From contig NZ_CAUEQY010000011.1 in assembly GCF_959020145.1 (NCBI RefSeq), positions 1-63,055 of the forward strand: 63,055 bases of DNA. The letters are read 5' to 3'. Of this stretch, positions 25,885-34,387 are shown in pieces. Made by a program: the position numbers and the translations under genes. The notes beneath the pieces were generated by a model. It had not been told where the DNA came from. It searched no databases and was given only the letters and a program-made list of their open reading frames with translations. Position 1 is the stretch's first letter. Every line of letters starts with the position of its first letter. Source of the DNA: an uncultured Bifidobacterium sp. GTDB taxonomy: Bacteria; Actinomycetota; Actinomycetes; Actinomycetales; Bifidobacteriaceae.

Positions 25885-27516
25885 CTACTGGTTATCGGAA
25901 AGCTCCCGATAGTCGAAGTAGTCGAATTCGGCCTGCGCGTCGTAGCCGGACAGATCGACGCAGGCAAGTCCCACGAACGCGCCGGTGAAGAAGCCGCCGT
26001 AACGTTGGTTCACGTAATCGTCGGACAGGATCTTCGCATCGAGCCTGACTGGAATCTCGGTGAAATGTTCCCCGTCGAAGGAATATTCGTAGGAATAGTA
26101 TTCCGTGCGGACCTTGGTGCGCAGCCATACCGCCTCAGCCTCTTCGGGCACTACGATGGCGTCATCCTTGAGGAACGACGTATATTGGTTGAAATCGTTC
26201 TGAGCCACTTCGATGACCCTTGCGTGACGTTTCTCATCCCAAGTGATAAACGCCCATGACCAGCATAGGTCATCGTAATAGTTGGTCAGGCCTGCCATCT
26301 GCATGTAATTCTTCGGATCGAAACGCACCTTGGTTTCGGCGTCGAAATCAAATGCCTGCCAGCGACGAGCCACAAGAGACAAGTCAAACAGGTTGCACAG
26401 CGAGCCCTGACCACGCAATGCCAGTTTGCCACCGCCCACCGTGCCTATGGCGTCGGTGAACGGGACGCGTAGCGTGTTCCAATTCGGACCGAGCTCGCCG
26501 GAATCGAACTCATCATGTTCGTCACGCGTCGTTGGGGCCAAAGTCTCGATGGCATCTTTCGGAGCATCAACGTAACGCTGTCCGCCGTGACCTCCGATCA
26601 CGCGCGGCCAACCGTCCTCATCCCATTCGACTTTCTGGATGGAGGTCTCGCGTCCGAGTGTGCACCATCCGCGGGTGCCATGGGCCGGTTCGGTATCATG
26701 ACGCCACGGACGACCGCATAGGGAGGCGTAATACCACTCGCCGGACGGGGTGTCCACCAACGCTCCATGGCCCTGCTTCTGCAAATAGGTGTCAGGAGTG
26801 TCGAAGTTACCGATGAACGGGCCATTCGGCATAACTTCGAAGGAGCATTCGTCAAGGGTACGGGAACGCGCCACAGATTCCTGATGCTCATACACCGTGC
26901 CGCCTTCTGCGGCAAACAGGTAGTACCAACCATCCTTCTTGTATAGGTGGGGACCTTCGGTGATCTTCACCGAGGTGCCATCCCAGATGGTGCGGGCCGT
27001 TTCTGGCTTGAGCTTCATGGTGTCGACGTCGAATTCCGTCAATGTGATACCGTCGAACTGGTGGTGGTATTCACGGAAATCCCATGTCTGCTGCACCAAG
27101 TATTTGCGGCCGTCGTCGTCATGGAACAGGCTGGCGTCAAAACCGACCCCGTTGATGCGAACCGGCTCGCTCCATGGCCCGTGGATGTCCTCGGCGGTGA
27201 CCAAATAATTAGTGCAATCCTTGAATGCACCATTGACCACCTTGACATCAGTGTAGATCAGCCAGAACCTGCCATCCGCATAGCTTAGGTCAGGAGCCCA
27301 GATGCCTCCCGAAGAGGGGTTTCCTCTCATATCAAGCTGGCTGGACCGGCTCAACGGGCTTGGAAGAATGTTCCAATGCACCAGGTCCTTGGACTCATGC
27401 AGGCGAACGCCTGGGAACCATTCGAAAGTGGAATTGGCAATGTAATAAGTGTCACCGACGCGAATCATTGAAGGATCGGCATGAAAACCGGTGAGCACCG
27501 GGTTGGAAATCTTCAT
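25885..27516 (-). CDS. GH43 beta-xylosidase
   Basis: A glycoside hydrolase family 43 enzyme of 543 residues that should release xylose from the non-reducing ends of xylo-oligosaccharides. The three catalytic acids are visible: Asp14 in HADPSMI, Asp127 in GFDASLFHDDDG and Glu187 in ITEGPHLY. The five-bladed propeller covers about residues 1-310. The second half (about 330-535) is the beta-sandwich typical of XynB-type xylosidases, with segments such as LCNLFDLSLVARRW. No signal peptide is seen, so the enzyme is intracellular and acts after uptake by the importer encoded upstream. The start has AAGAGGTAC at good spacing. A hairpin separates it from the permease gene. Confidence 0.93.
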   Translation of the reverse strand: MKISNPVLTGFHADPSMIRVGDTYYIANSTFEWFPGVRLHESKDLVHWNILPSPLSRSSQLDMRGNPSSGGIWAPDLSYADGRFWLIYTDVKVVNGAFKDCTNYLVTAEDIHGPWSEPVRINGVGFDASLFHDDDGRKYLVQQTWDFREYHHQFDGITLTEFDVDTMKLKPETARTIWDGTSVKITEGPHLYKKDGWYYLFAAEGGTVYEHQESVARSRTLDECSFEVMPNGPFIGNFDTPDTYLQKQGHGALVDTPSGEWYYASLCGRPWRHDTEPAHGTRGWCTLGRETSIQKVEWDEDGWPRVIGGHGGQRYVDAPKDAIETLAPTTRDEHDEFDSGELGPNWNTLRVPFTDAIGTVGGGKLALRGQGSLCNLFDLSLVARRWQAFDFDAETKVRFDPKNYMQMAGLTNYYDDLCWSWAFITWDEKRHARVIEVAQNDFNQYTSFLKDDAIVVPEEAEAVWLRTKVRTEYYSYEYSFDGEHFTEIPVRLDAKILSDDYVNQRYGGFFTGAFVGLACVDLSGYDAQAEFDYFDYRELSDNQ

Positions 27517-27542
27517 AATGTACCTCTTGCATAAAAGATGAA

Positions 27543-27574
27543 GCCCGGAAGACGGAAAGGAACATCTTCCGGGC
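27543..27574 (-). terminator. intercistronic hairpin between permease and GH43 genes
   Basis: The arms GCCCGGAAGA (27543-27552) and TCTTCCGGGC (27565-27574) form a perfect 10-bp stem with a 12-nt loop. A short T-rich stretch follows on the minus strand. It lies 18 bp after the permease stop and 27 bp before the GH43 start. It probably tunes, and may partly terminate, the operon transcript. Confidence 0.7.
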
Positions 27575-27592
27575 GTGGGTTGTCACATTCCG

Positions 27593-28489
27593 TCAGCCCT
27601 TGACCGCACCTGTCAGGCCGCCGACGATCTTCTTCTGGAAGATGGTGAAACAGATCAGGGCCGGAATCATAGCCAGAGAGGTGAAGGCCAACACCTGTGC
27701 GGTGTCAACGGAGTGTTCAGAGCTGAACATCTGTACGCCAAGTGGCAATGTGTACTTGTTGGCATCACTGAGCACGAACAGCGGCAGCATGTAGGCATTC
27801 CAGCTTCCCACGAAGGTAAGGATTCCAGTGGTGGCCACGCCAGGCATGGACAGCGGAATGACCATGCGCCAGAAGAAGCCAAGGCGGGAGCATCCATCGA
27901 GAAGACAGGCCTCCTCAAGCTCATTAGGAATCGACTGTAGGAACGGCACCAAGATGATGATGGTCTGAGGAAGTCCGAAGGCAATTTGCGGAAGGATCAG
28001 ACCCCACAGGGAGTTGGCCAGACCCAGATTGCGAATCAGCAGATACAAAGGTGTAATGCCAACGGTCATCGGGAACATGAGACCAGCAGAGAACAACGCG
28101 TACATAAGCGGCGCATAGCGGAATTTGTATCGGGCGATGACAAAGCTCACCATGATGCTAAGCACCACGACGCCTACCATGGTGGCGATACCCACGATGG
28201 TAGAATTCTTCAGTTCCGTCCAGAAAATATCACTTTCGAAGACCGTCTTGTAGTTGTCGGGGACCCATGGGTTCGGCATCCCGGACGGATGGTTGGTGAT
28301 CTGCGAATTGGTACGGAAACCGCCGAAGATAATGTACAGCACCGGAGTGATGCAGATGGCCACAAGCACCAGGGAGAAGAAGTAGACGATTGGGTTGCCC
28401 CATGGCGTCTTGGACGACTTACGGTAACCATTCTTCTTGCTGTACTCGCTTTTGTTGGAATGTCCTGCGATTGTTGCGGCAGTCATCAC
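27593..28489 (-). CDS. carbohydrate ABC transporter permease (MalG type)
   Basis: Inner-membrane subunit of a family 1 sugar importer, 298 residues with six predicted helices. The EAA loop is ELEEACLLDGCSRLGFFWRMVIPLSMPG (about residues 200-228), the site that docks the ATPase. Its ATG overlaps the upstream permease stop by 4 bp. No ATPase gene is present in the locus. Such bifidobacterial importers commonly share a single MsmK-like ATPase encoded elsewhere, which is an inference here. Substrate by context: xylo-oligosaccharides or arabinoxylo-oligosaccharides. Confidence 0.93.
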   Translation of the reverse strand: MMTAATIAGHSNKSEYSKKNGYRKSSKTPWGNPIVYFFSLVLVAICITPVLYIIFGGFRTNSQITNHPSGMPNPWVPDNYKTVFESDIFWTELKNSTIVGIATMVGVVVLSIMVSFVIARYKFRYAPLMYALFSAGLMFPMTVGITPLYLLIRNLGLANSLWGLILPQIAFGLPQTIIILVPFLQSIPNELEEACLLDGCSRLGFFWRMVIPLSMPGVATTGILTFVGSWNAYMLPLFVLSDANKYTLPLGVQMFSSEHSVDTAQVLAFTSLAMIPALICFTIFQKKIVGGLTGAVKG

Positions 28490-29529
28490 TTCACCTCACT
28501 TGCCAGGGCAGCAACCTCACGATGCTGCACTTCTTTTGCGCGCTTCCTGGCACGCTTCTCGGCTTCTTTCTGTTCAGTAACAGCACCGTCCAAGTCACGG
28601 TTCAGCACGAACTTCTGATAGACGAGTGCGATGATCAAAGAGATCACGAAGATGATCAGAGCAACGGCGGAACCATAGCCATAGTTGCCGGCTCCACGAC
28701 CTTCACGCACCATGTAGGTGGCCATGGTGGACACACCAGCGGTGGTCGACACATACTTGCCCCACACGATATAGACCAGATCGAAAAGCTGCAGAGAGCC
28801 AATCATGGAAAGGAACACCCAGATCCGCAACGTCGGAGCAAGCAACGGCAACGTGATGCTTTTCTGCATCTGCCAGAAACTCGCCCCATCCACTTTGGCT
28901 GCTTCATACAGTTCATCGGGAATGGATTGCATGCCGGCGAGCATCAGAATTACGGCGAAACCGACGTATTTCCAGCTGATCAGCAACAGCAGCGTCCAAA
29001 TAGCGATTTTCGGGTCGGCCAGCCAATCGGGACCATTGATGCCGAAGTTGGCCAGAATCTCATTGATGGCGCCCTTCTTCTGTAGCAACAGGCTCCATCC
29101 TGTGCCGACGATGACCTCGGAAACGACATACGGCACGAAGATGAGGGTGCGGATGAGACCACGCCCCTTGAACTTCTGGTTCAGCAGCAATGCGAACAGG
29201 ATGGCGAGCGGAGCCTGGATGACCAACGAGCCGATCACGACCTCGAAGGTATGCAGAATCGCCGCCTGGAACGCGGGATCCTTAAGCGCTGTGATGTAGT
29301 TCTGGAGACCAACGAATTTACCTGTCTTGGAGGGAACTCCGTAGCCCTTCCACTGATAGAAGCCGTAATAAGCACCCAAGACGATAGGCAGAATCACAAA
29401 GCAGACGAACAGAAGAATCGCAGGTGCGGACAGTACGAAAATCTCAACATTACGACGCATTTTGCCATCGGACGGTTTCTTGGACCGCTTAGCGCGCAGC
29501 GTCACCGCGTCTTTGCTTGTACTTGACAT
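28486..29529 (-). CDS. carbohydrate ABC transporter permease (MalF type)
   Basis: Partner permease of the same importer, 347 residues from the ATG at 29529. That start has TGGAGAA upstream and is preferred to one at 29613. Six hydrophobic helices are visible. The EAA loop is ELYEAAKVDGASFWQMQKSITLPLLAP (about residues 225-251). Both termini are basic and cytoplasmic; the C-terminal 30 residues (EQKEAEKRARKRAKEVQHRE) are an unusually charged tail. It follows the binding-protein gene after 100 bp that contain a hairpin. Confidence 0.93.
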   Translation of the reverse strand: MSSTSKDAVTLRAKRSKKPSDGKMRRNVEIFVLSAPAILLFVCFVILPIVLGAYYGFYQWKGYGVPSKTGKFVGLQNYITALKDPAFQAAILHTFEVVIGSLVIQAPLAILFALLLNQKFKGRGLIRTLIFVPYVVSEVIVGTGWSLLLQKKGAINEILANFGINGPDWLADPKIAIWTLLLLISWKYVGFAVILMLAGMQSIPDELYEAAKVDGASFWQMQKSITLPLLAPTLRIWVFLSMIGSLQLFDLVYIVWGKYVSTTAGVSTMATYMVREGRGAGNYGYGSAVALIIFVISLIIALVYQKFVLNRDLDGAVTEQKEAEKRARKRAKEVQHREVAALASEVK

Positions 29530-29565
29530 GGTTTTCTCCACTACCAGATACGTTTCTCGAATAGG

Positions 29566-29603
29566 AAGGAGGGCAGATGAAGATCTGTCTATCCACCCTC
29601 CTT
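29566..29603 (-). terminator. intercistronic hairpin between SBP and permease genes
   Basis: The arms AAGGAGGG (29566-29573) and CCCTCCTT (29596-29603) flank a 22-nt loop, directly after the binding-protein gene. Such hairpins commonly keep binding-protein mRNA more abundant than permease mRNA; that effect is inferred. Confidence 0.6.
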
Positions 29604-29629
29604 TGGCCGTCAACCAGCCATGTTCACTA

Positions 29630-30904
29630 TCAGCCCTTGGACGCTGCGTCCTTCATCGCCTTGACGATGTCAGCCGAAGTCCCCTGTCCGGAAAGCAGAT
29701 TCACCACTCCGGAATTAAGAGCGTTGCCAATATTTCCGCCGAGAGCGGTATCCATCCACAGCTGCATGCCATCAGACTTTTTCATAGCTTCGAGGATAGC
29801 CTTAAGATTTTCATCGGTAACCGCATCGTAAGCTTCGGCGGAAGCCGGAATGGTGCTGAACGCAGTGGCGTATTTCTCCTGATTTGATTTCTCAGCCATG
29901 AAATTGACGAAATCAACAGCAGCGTCCGGAGCCTCGGGATTGACAGCGAAACCGGTCACAGCGCCCATCAAAGCACCTTCCTCGCCTTTTCCTCCGTCCA
30001 CGGTCGGGAAGGCGAAGAAGCCAAGGTCAGCCATTGGCTTCTTGTCCGGAGTCAGGTCCTTGAGAACTCCAGGCTCCCATGTGCCCATGAGCTCCATCGC
30101 AGCCTTATGATTGGCCAGCAGACCTGCGGATGAGCTGGCGCCCTGCTGGGCCGTCGTGGTGAGGAATCCTTCGTTAAAAGCATTCGCATCCAACAAATCC
30201 TTCAGATCATCTCCGGCCTTGGTCCAGCAGGAGTCGGAGAAGTCCTTGTCATTGACGCCCTTGGCGTAGGCCTTCGGAGAGCATTCGCGCATGGACAACC
30301 AGTAGTACCAGTGACCGACCGGCCAAGCATCCTTGCCGCCGAGTGCGATCGGATCGATGCCAGCGCTGCGAAGCTTCTGCACATCGGTCTTCAGCTCGCT
30401 GAAAGTGGTCGGCTCGGCATCGATGCCAGCCTGCTTGAACAAATCCTTGGAATACCAGATGCCACCAGGCTGGGCAGCGACCGGAACACCATAGACCTTG
30501 CCATCATAAGACATGGAATCCAATGAGGAAGACATTTGCTTTTTGACGGTATCGCTAATCTTATCAGTAATATCCATTACCTGGCCGGCATCAACCATGT
30601 CCTTGGTCTTGGCACCACCAAGGGTCATGTACACATCCGGGCCGGAGGCGGGATCCTGCATAGCGGTAGTCAGCTTGCCTTCGAAATCCTCGTTCTGGAT
30701 GGCCTGAATCTGAACCTTGACACCAGTCTTCTTCTCAAACGCTTTGGCCAGATCCTCCCAATACTGCTTGCCGTCACCAGCTGTTGCGTTATGCCAGAAC
30801 GTAATGGTCTTATCGTCTTTGGCGCCAGCGCTGGAGCCACAGGCACCCATGCCCAACATGGTCGCCACCGCAAGAGTGGCAGCTGCAATGGTTTTGAACT
30901 TCAT
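29630..30904 (-). CDS. carbohydrate ABC transporter substrate-binding lipoprotein
   Basis: Family 1 extracellular solute-binding protein, 424 residues from the ATG at 30904. AAGGAG precedes that start; an upstream ATG would add seven residues. The signal peptide ends in the lipobox GMGAC, so the protein is lipid-anchored outside the membrane. The sequence after the Cys (TITFWHNATAGDG) is the usual first strand of family 1 binding proteins. It is the first gene of SBP-permease-permease-GH43-esterase and is divergent from a LacI gene, with paired operators between. Context points to xylo-oligosaccharide capture. Confidence 0.93.
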   Translation of the reverse strand: MKFKTIAAATLAVATMLGMGACGSSAGAKDDKTITFWHNATAGDGKQYWEDLAKAFEKKTGVKVQIQAIQNEDFEGKLTTAMQDPASGPDVYMTLGGAKTKDMVDAGQVMDITDKISDTVKKQMSSSLDSMSYDGKVYGVPVAAQPGGIWYSKDLFKQAGIDAEPTTFSELKTDVQKLRSAGIDPIALGGKDAWPVGHWYYWLSMRECSPKAYAKGVNDKDFSDSCWTKAGDDLKDLLDANAFNEGFLTTTAQQGASSSAGLLANHKAAMELMGTWEPGVLKDLTPDKKPMADLGFFAFPTVDGGKGEEGALMGAVTGFAVNPEAPDAAVDFVNFMAEKSNQEKYATAFSTIPASAEAYDAVTDENLKAILEAMKKSDGMQLWMDTALGGNIGNALNSGVVNLLSGQGTSADIVKAMKDAASKG

Positions 30905-31087
30905 TGTCTTCTCCTTATTGACCAAGTCATCATCGACAAAATGATGGCAACGACAGGAACGATTTCTCTCGAATGGGTCGAATCGGGAAGCATGACCGCA
31001 ACGAATGCTGCCGCAGCTCCCCTGGCAGACAGAGAATCAGCCTTTGACTCCCTTCGAAAATTTCCATTCCGTTTTCGTTGTACCTAC

Positions 31088-31117
31088 AGACTACCGAAAC
31101 AAATCACACAAAGTCAA
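31088..31117 (-). promoter_or_regulatory. candidate promoter of the importer operon
   Basis: On the minus strand TTGACT (plus 31112-31117) and TAGTCT (plus 31088-31093) form a good -35/-10 pair with an 18-bp spacer. A GTTTCG operator half-site falls within the spacer. It lies about 185 bp before the binding-protein start, leaving a long leader. Confidence 0.55.
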
Positions 31118-31188
31118 GTTTTTTGTAAAATCAGAAAACTAACTATTTTTCGTTGATTTTACAACGTTTTTAATCATTGCCAACATAT

Positions 31189-31222
31189 CGAAAGTTTCGA
31201 AAAACGTAAACCGAAACTTTCG
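31189..31222. promoter_or_regulatory. two LacI-type operators before the lacI-family gene
   Basis: Two copies of one 11-bp palindrome lie 23 bp apart: CGAAAGTTTCG at 31189-31199 and CGAAACTTTCG at 31212-31222. The second lies next to a -10 (TATGAT, 31237-31242) of the LacI gene, so autoregulation is likely. A third copy at 34166-34176 precedes the second GH43 gene. Spacing and recurrence are seen; binding is inferred. Confidence 0.75.
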
Positions 31223-31264
31223 TTCGCATTTTCGGATATGATGAAAATGAAGAAGGAGTGACTC

Positions 31265-32284
31265 ATGCGCAATACGGCAAAAAAAGCTACGGTACGACTC
31301 TCTGACATAGCTAAAGAGACCGGTTATTCCCTTTCCACCGTATCCAAGGCGCTCAACGGCAGAGCCGACGTTTCCGAAGAGACGCGGCAAACCATCAACG
31401 CGGTGTTGAAACGGTATGGGTATTCCCGTAAAGCGACAAGCACGAAAAGCCAACGAATTATCGAAATCGTGTTCCAAGATTTCGATAATGTTTGGGCCCT
31501 TGAAGTACTCCGTGGCGCCATTCGCGAAGCCAAGTTGCATGATTTGAACGTCATCACCACCGAAGGCGGCAATCGCCAGCACCCGGACTCATCCTGGATT
31601 GACAACATGCTGCGTCGGCAGACAGATGGCGCCATTCTTGTCTTCTCCAGTCTGACACGTATCGAACGGAACAAACTGCATTCCAGAGGTATTCCCTTCG
31701 TCTTGTTCGATCCATTCGGTAATCCAGATCCAGACACGCTGTCGGTGCAAGCGGACAACTGGACCGGAGGCGTGATCGCCACGCGGCACCTGCTCGCACT
31801 CGGACATACCAACATAGGCATCATCACCGGACCGGAGGAGATGATGTGCTCCAAGGCACGGCTGGACGGATACACGTCAGCGCTTGCGGAACATGGAATC
31901 GAAGCCGACCCCGAACTCATCACCGAAGGCGATTTCACCACTGCCGGCGGTTACGCGCAGGCCATCTCACTTCTGGAAAGGCCGAATCGTCCAACCGCAA
32001 TCTTCGCCGGCAGCGATCTGCAGGCCATGGGCGTCTACGAGGCGGCAAGACAGCTGGGATTACGTATTCCCGAGGATTTATCCGTGGTCGGATTCGACGA
32101 CGTGCAGACCGCCGCGTTCCTTGGCCCGGCGCTGACCACCGTACGGCAGCCGCTCCAAGATATGGCAAGGGCCGCCGTACGCATGCTGGTCGAAGCACTG
32201 TCCACCGATGACGTGCTTCAACCGCACATCATCATGCCGACATCGCTAGTGGTACGCAACAGCACACAGCAACTCGAGGGTTAA
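31265..32284 (+). CDS. LacI-family transcriptional regulator of the oligosaccharide locus
   Basis: A LacI/GalR repressor, 339 residues. The helix-turn-helix (VRLSDIAKETGYSLSTVSKALNG) spans residues 10-32, with a hinge around 50-60. A type 1 periplasmic-binding-like effector domain fills the rest, ending in a typical SVVGFDDVQTAAFL and TTVRQPLQDM segment. AGAAGGAG precedes the ATG. It is divergent from the importer operon, with its operators between. The matching palindrome before the neighbouring GH43 gene makes a local regulon very likely. The effector is probably a xylo- or arabino-oligosaccharide; this is inferred. Confidence 0.93.
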   Translation: MRNTAKKATVRLSDIAKETGYSLSTVSKALNGRADVSEETRQTINAVLKRYGYSRKATSTKSQRIIEIVFQDFDNVWALEVLRGAIREAKLHDLNVITTEGGNRQHPDSSWIDNMLRRQTDGAILVFSSLTRIERNKLHSRGIPFVLFDPFGNPDPDTLSVQADNWTGGVIATRHLLALGHTNIGIITGPEEMMCSKARLDGYTSALAEHGIEADPELITEGDFTTAGGYAQAISLLERPNRPTAIFAGSDLQAMGVYEAARQLGLRIPEDLSVVGFDDVQTAAFLGPALTTVRQPLQDMARAAVRMLVEALSTDDVLQPHIIMPTSLVVRNSTQQLEG

Positions 32285-32416
32285 TCAGCGGGGCAAACCT
32301 CACAGGCACAACCGGAGGGAGAACACAGCGCTCCTAGCCTTTCGACCCGTTTTCAACTCGTTCTAAGACGGCCCGTCGGAACACCAGCAGTGAACCATCC
32401 TGAAATTCCGTAGAAA

Positions 32417-34114
32417 CTATGCCATGAAGCCGGCCATGCAACCGACGAACCCACCGGCCCATTCGGTGCTGAGGAAACGAGCATCGACACTCAGCAGAAC
32501 CTGCCCCTGACGCACGAACGTCGCAGAATCAACCGGACCATGCATGCCAGCCACGATGACCGACAAACGGTTGTCGTCGAAAAGCACCGCCGGACGCACT
32601 CCGTCAGCCTGTACGACGGCAACAGACCCAGCTTGCGAATCGTCTCCATTCACCATCTCGTAGCGCACATCCGTGCCACGCATCGAAAACACCGCGTAAT
32701 GTGTGGAATTCTGCCGGATCACTAAAGAACCGGACATAGGAATCGGCATGAGCGTCGGCAGTTTCGCTATTCTGCGGTAGCTGACATCACGCTCGTCGCG
32801 CACCACCACACCGTTCGTCGAGCCATCAGCCACATCCACCAGCGCAGGTTCCACGTCACCGGCGAGCGAGGATTTCACCCTAGGCTCGATGGCGATGCCA
32901 TCGTCTTCAGTAGTAACCGTGATCTCGTCGGCCAAGCGGCCAAGACCAGCGCAAGTCACTGGCCATCCGGGGTCACCCTCATGCGTATCTAATGCACCGT
33001 TGCCGTCCAGCTTCCAATCGGCCGGATTATGTTCCCAGGATACCGGAGCGACAAAGCTCTCCCTTCCCAAGTAGCTCAATAATTCGCCGTCATGCTTTCC
33101 CCGCGTCTCCCTCACGCCGAGACACACCAGCCACCATCCCAGTTCCGGATGAAGCAACAGGTCCGCATGTCCCACGCATTGCAGCGGTTCCGACAAACCC
33201 AGATGTCGGTGGGTGAGAATCGGATTCTTCTTATCCGCATGGAAGGCACGGATTGCGGTGCCAAGATAGCAGCGTTCCCCGTCACGAACCTGCGGAATGC
33301 ACTCACCCGATTCGGATGCTTCCCGTTCGTAAGCTTCGAACGCCCGAAGCAGTCCATGCGGCGCATAGATGCGCATGGCCATCTCACTGTGTTCGAAACT
33401 GGTGCCCCCCTCGGCGGTCATCAGATACACATAATCACCCACGCGATAGAGATGCGGCGCCTCAGCCCACACCGCCTCCACACCGTATCCGCGCCATATT
33501 ACCGTCTTGCCCGATCCCGCAGGAAGACCGTCATCGACAAAAGTCCAAGTCTCCGGATTAATGCGTTGGGTCCAGACCTCGGTCTGGCCTTCCCATTGCG
33601 GATTGACCGCAGGACGGGTCTGGGTCCAGTACACGTTGCCATCCCCGTCCTCGAATATGTCTGGATCGATGCCTTCAGCGCCCTCAATCCAGAACGGGCC
33701 ATGCCATGGCCCTTCGATAGAATCCGCTTCAAGGATAAAATTGCCCTCCGCGGCGTGGAACCGCATCAGCTCGCTTTCTGTGCAACCACCTTCCATAGCA
33801 CGGCGATCATCAAGACGGGCAATGGTGCATGCAATCACATATTTGCCATGAATCCTGCGCAGCGTCGGCGCATAGACACCGCCCGAATCATCCACGAAAG
33901 GAATAAGCAGGCGCCTTGCCAAGTCAGCATCTACCACATTCGACACATGCTTCCAGCACGTCATATCCTCGGAAACGTAAATGGGAAGACCTGGGACAAG
34001 CTCAAAAGTAGAAGTCACCAACACAATTCGCTGGAACTCATCATCCCAAATCCAACTCGGATCAGGATTCATTCCACGAAGAATGGGATTGGTAATGGTA
34101 ATAGTCGCGATCAT
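32417..34114 (-). CDS. GH43 family glycosidase (beta-xylosidase / arabinofuranosidase type)
   Basis: A second family 43 hydrolase, 565 residues, only distantly like the one at 25885. The catalytic triad candidates are Asp18 in NPDPSW, Asp150 or Asp152 in GIDPDIFEDGDG, and Glu218 in WAEAPHLY. A propeller covers about residues 1-330, and a beta-sandwich follows to the end. There is no signal peptide, so it is intracellular. Family 43 includes xylosidases and arabinofuranosidases, and the specificity cannot be fixed from sequence. AAGGTG lies upstream of the ATG at 34114. The LacI operator at 34166 precedes it. It converges with the LacI gene. Confidence 0.9.
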   Translation of the reverse strand: MIATITITNPILRGMNPDPSWIWDDEFQRIVLVTSTFELVPGLPIYVSEDMTCWKHVSNVVDADLARRLLIPFVDDSGGVYAPTLRRIHGKYVIACTIARLDDRRAMEGGCTESELMRFHAAEGNFILEADSIEGPWHGPFWIEGAEGIDPDIFEDGDGNVYWTQTRPAVNPQWEGQTEVWTQRINPETWTFVDDGLPAGSGKTVIWRGYGVEAVWAEAPHLYRVGDYVYLMTAEGGTSFEHSEMAMRIYAPHGLLRAFEAYEREASESGECIPQVRDGERCYLGTAIRAFHADKKNPILTHRHLGLSEPLQCVGHADLLLHPELGWWLVCLGVRETRGKHDGELLSYLGRESFVAPVSWEHNPADWKLDGNGALDTHEGDPGWPVTCAGLGRLADEITVTTEDDGIAIEPRVKSSLAGDVEPALVDVADGSTNGVVVRDERDVSYRRIAKLPTLMPIPMSGSLVIRQNSTHYAVFSMRGTDVRYEMVNGDDSQAGSVAVVQADGVRPAVLFDDNRLSVIVAGMHGPVDSATFVRQGQVLLSVDARFLSTEWAGGFVGCMAGFMA

Positions 34115-34165
34115 AAATACACCTTATTCAGAAACGTTCGTGAGCATCGAATCATTGCGAACAAT

Positions 34166-34176
34166 CGAAACTTTCG
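34166..34176. promoter_or_regulatory. LacI-type operator before the second GH43 gene
   Basis: CGAAACTTTCG, identical to the two operators at 31189 and 31212, lies 52 bp before the GH43 ATG. AATGAT just downstream on the minus strand may be the -10. Confidence 0.7.
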
Positions 34177-34272
34177 TTTGGCCCAAAAACGCAAACAAGC
34201 CGTACACCGGCGACATAACCGGCAGACGACTTGCCTGCGAAGGAAATTCTAGGAAGAAGGAAGGAAAGATGA

Positions 34273-34308
34273 GTGGTGTGCCGGAACGCCAACGCTTCGG
34301 CACACCAC
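34273..34308 (-). terminator. hairpin downstream of xylA
   Basis: The perfect 11-bp arms GTGGTGTGCCG and CGGCACACCAC enclose a 14-nt loop, about 80 bp past the xylA stop. A pyrimidine-rich TCATCTTTCCTTCC tract follows on the minus strand. This probably ends the xylA transcript before the GH43 promoter. The rest of 34177-34387 shows no gene. Confidence 0.75.
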
Positions 34309-34387
34309 ATCCGGCTCTGTCACAGCCGAGCCTCACTGCTTGATCCAGCGATGAATCAGGAGCCCTAACGGAAACTCCCTATTCGGC

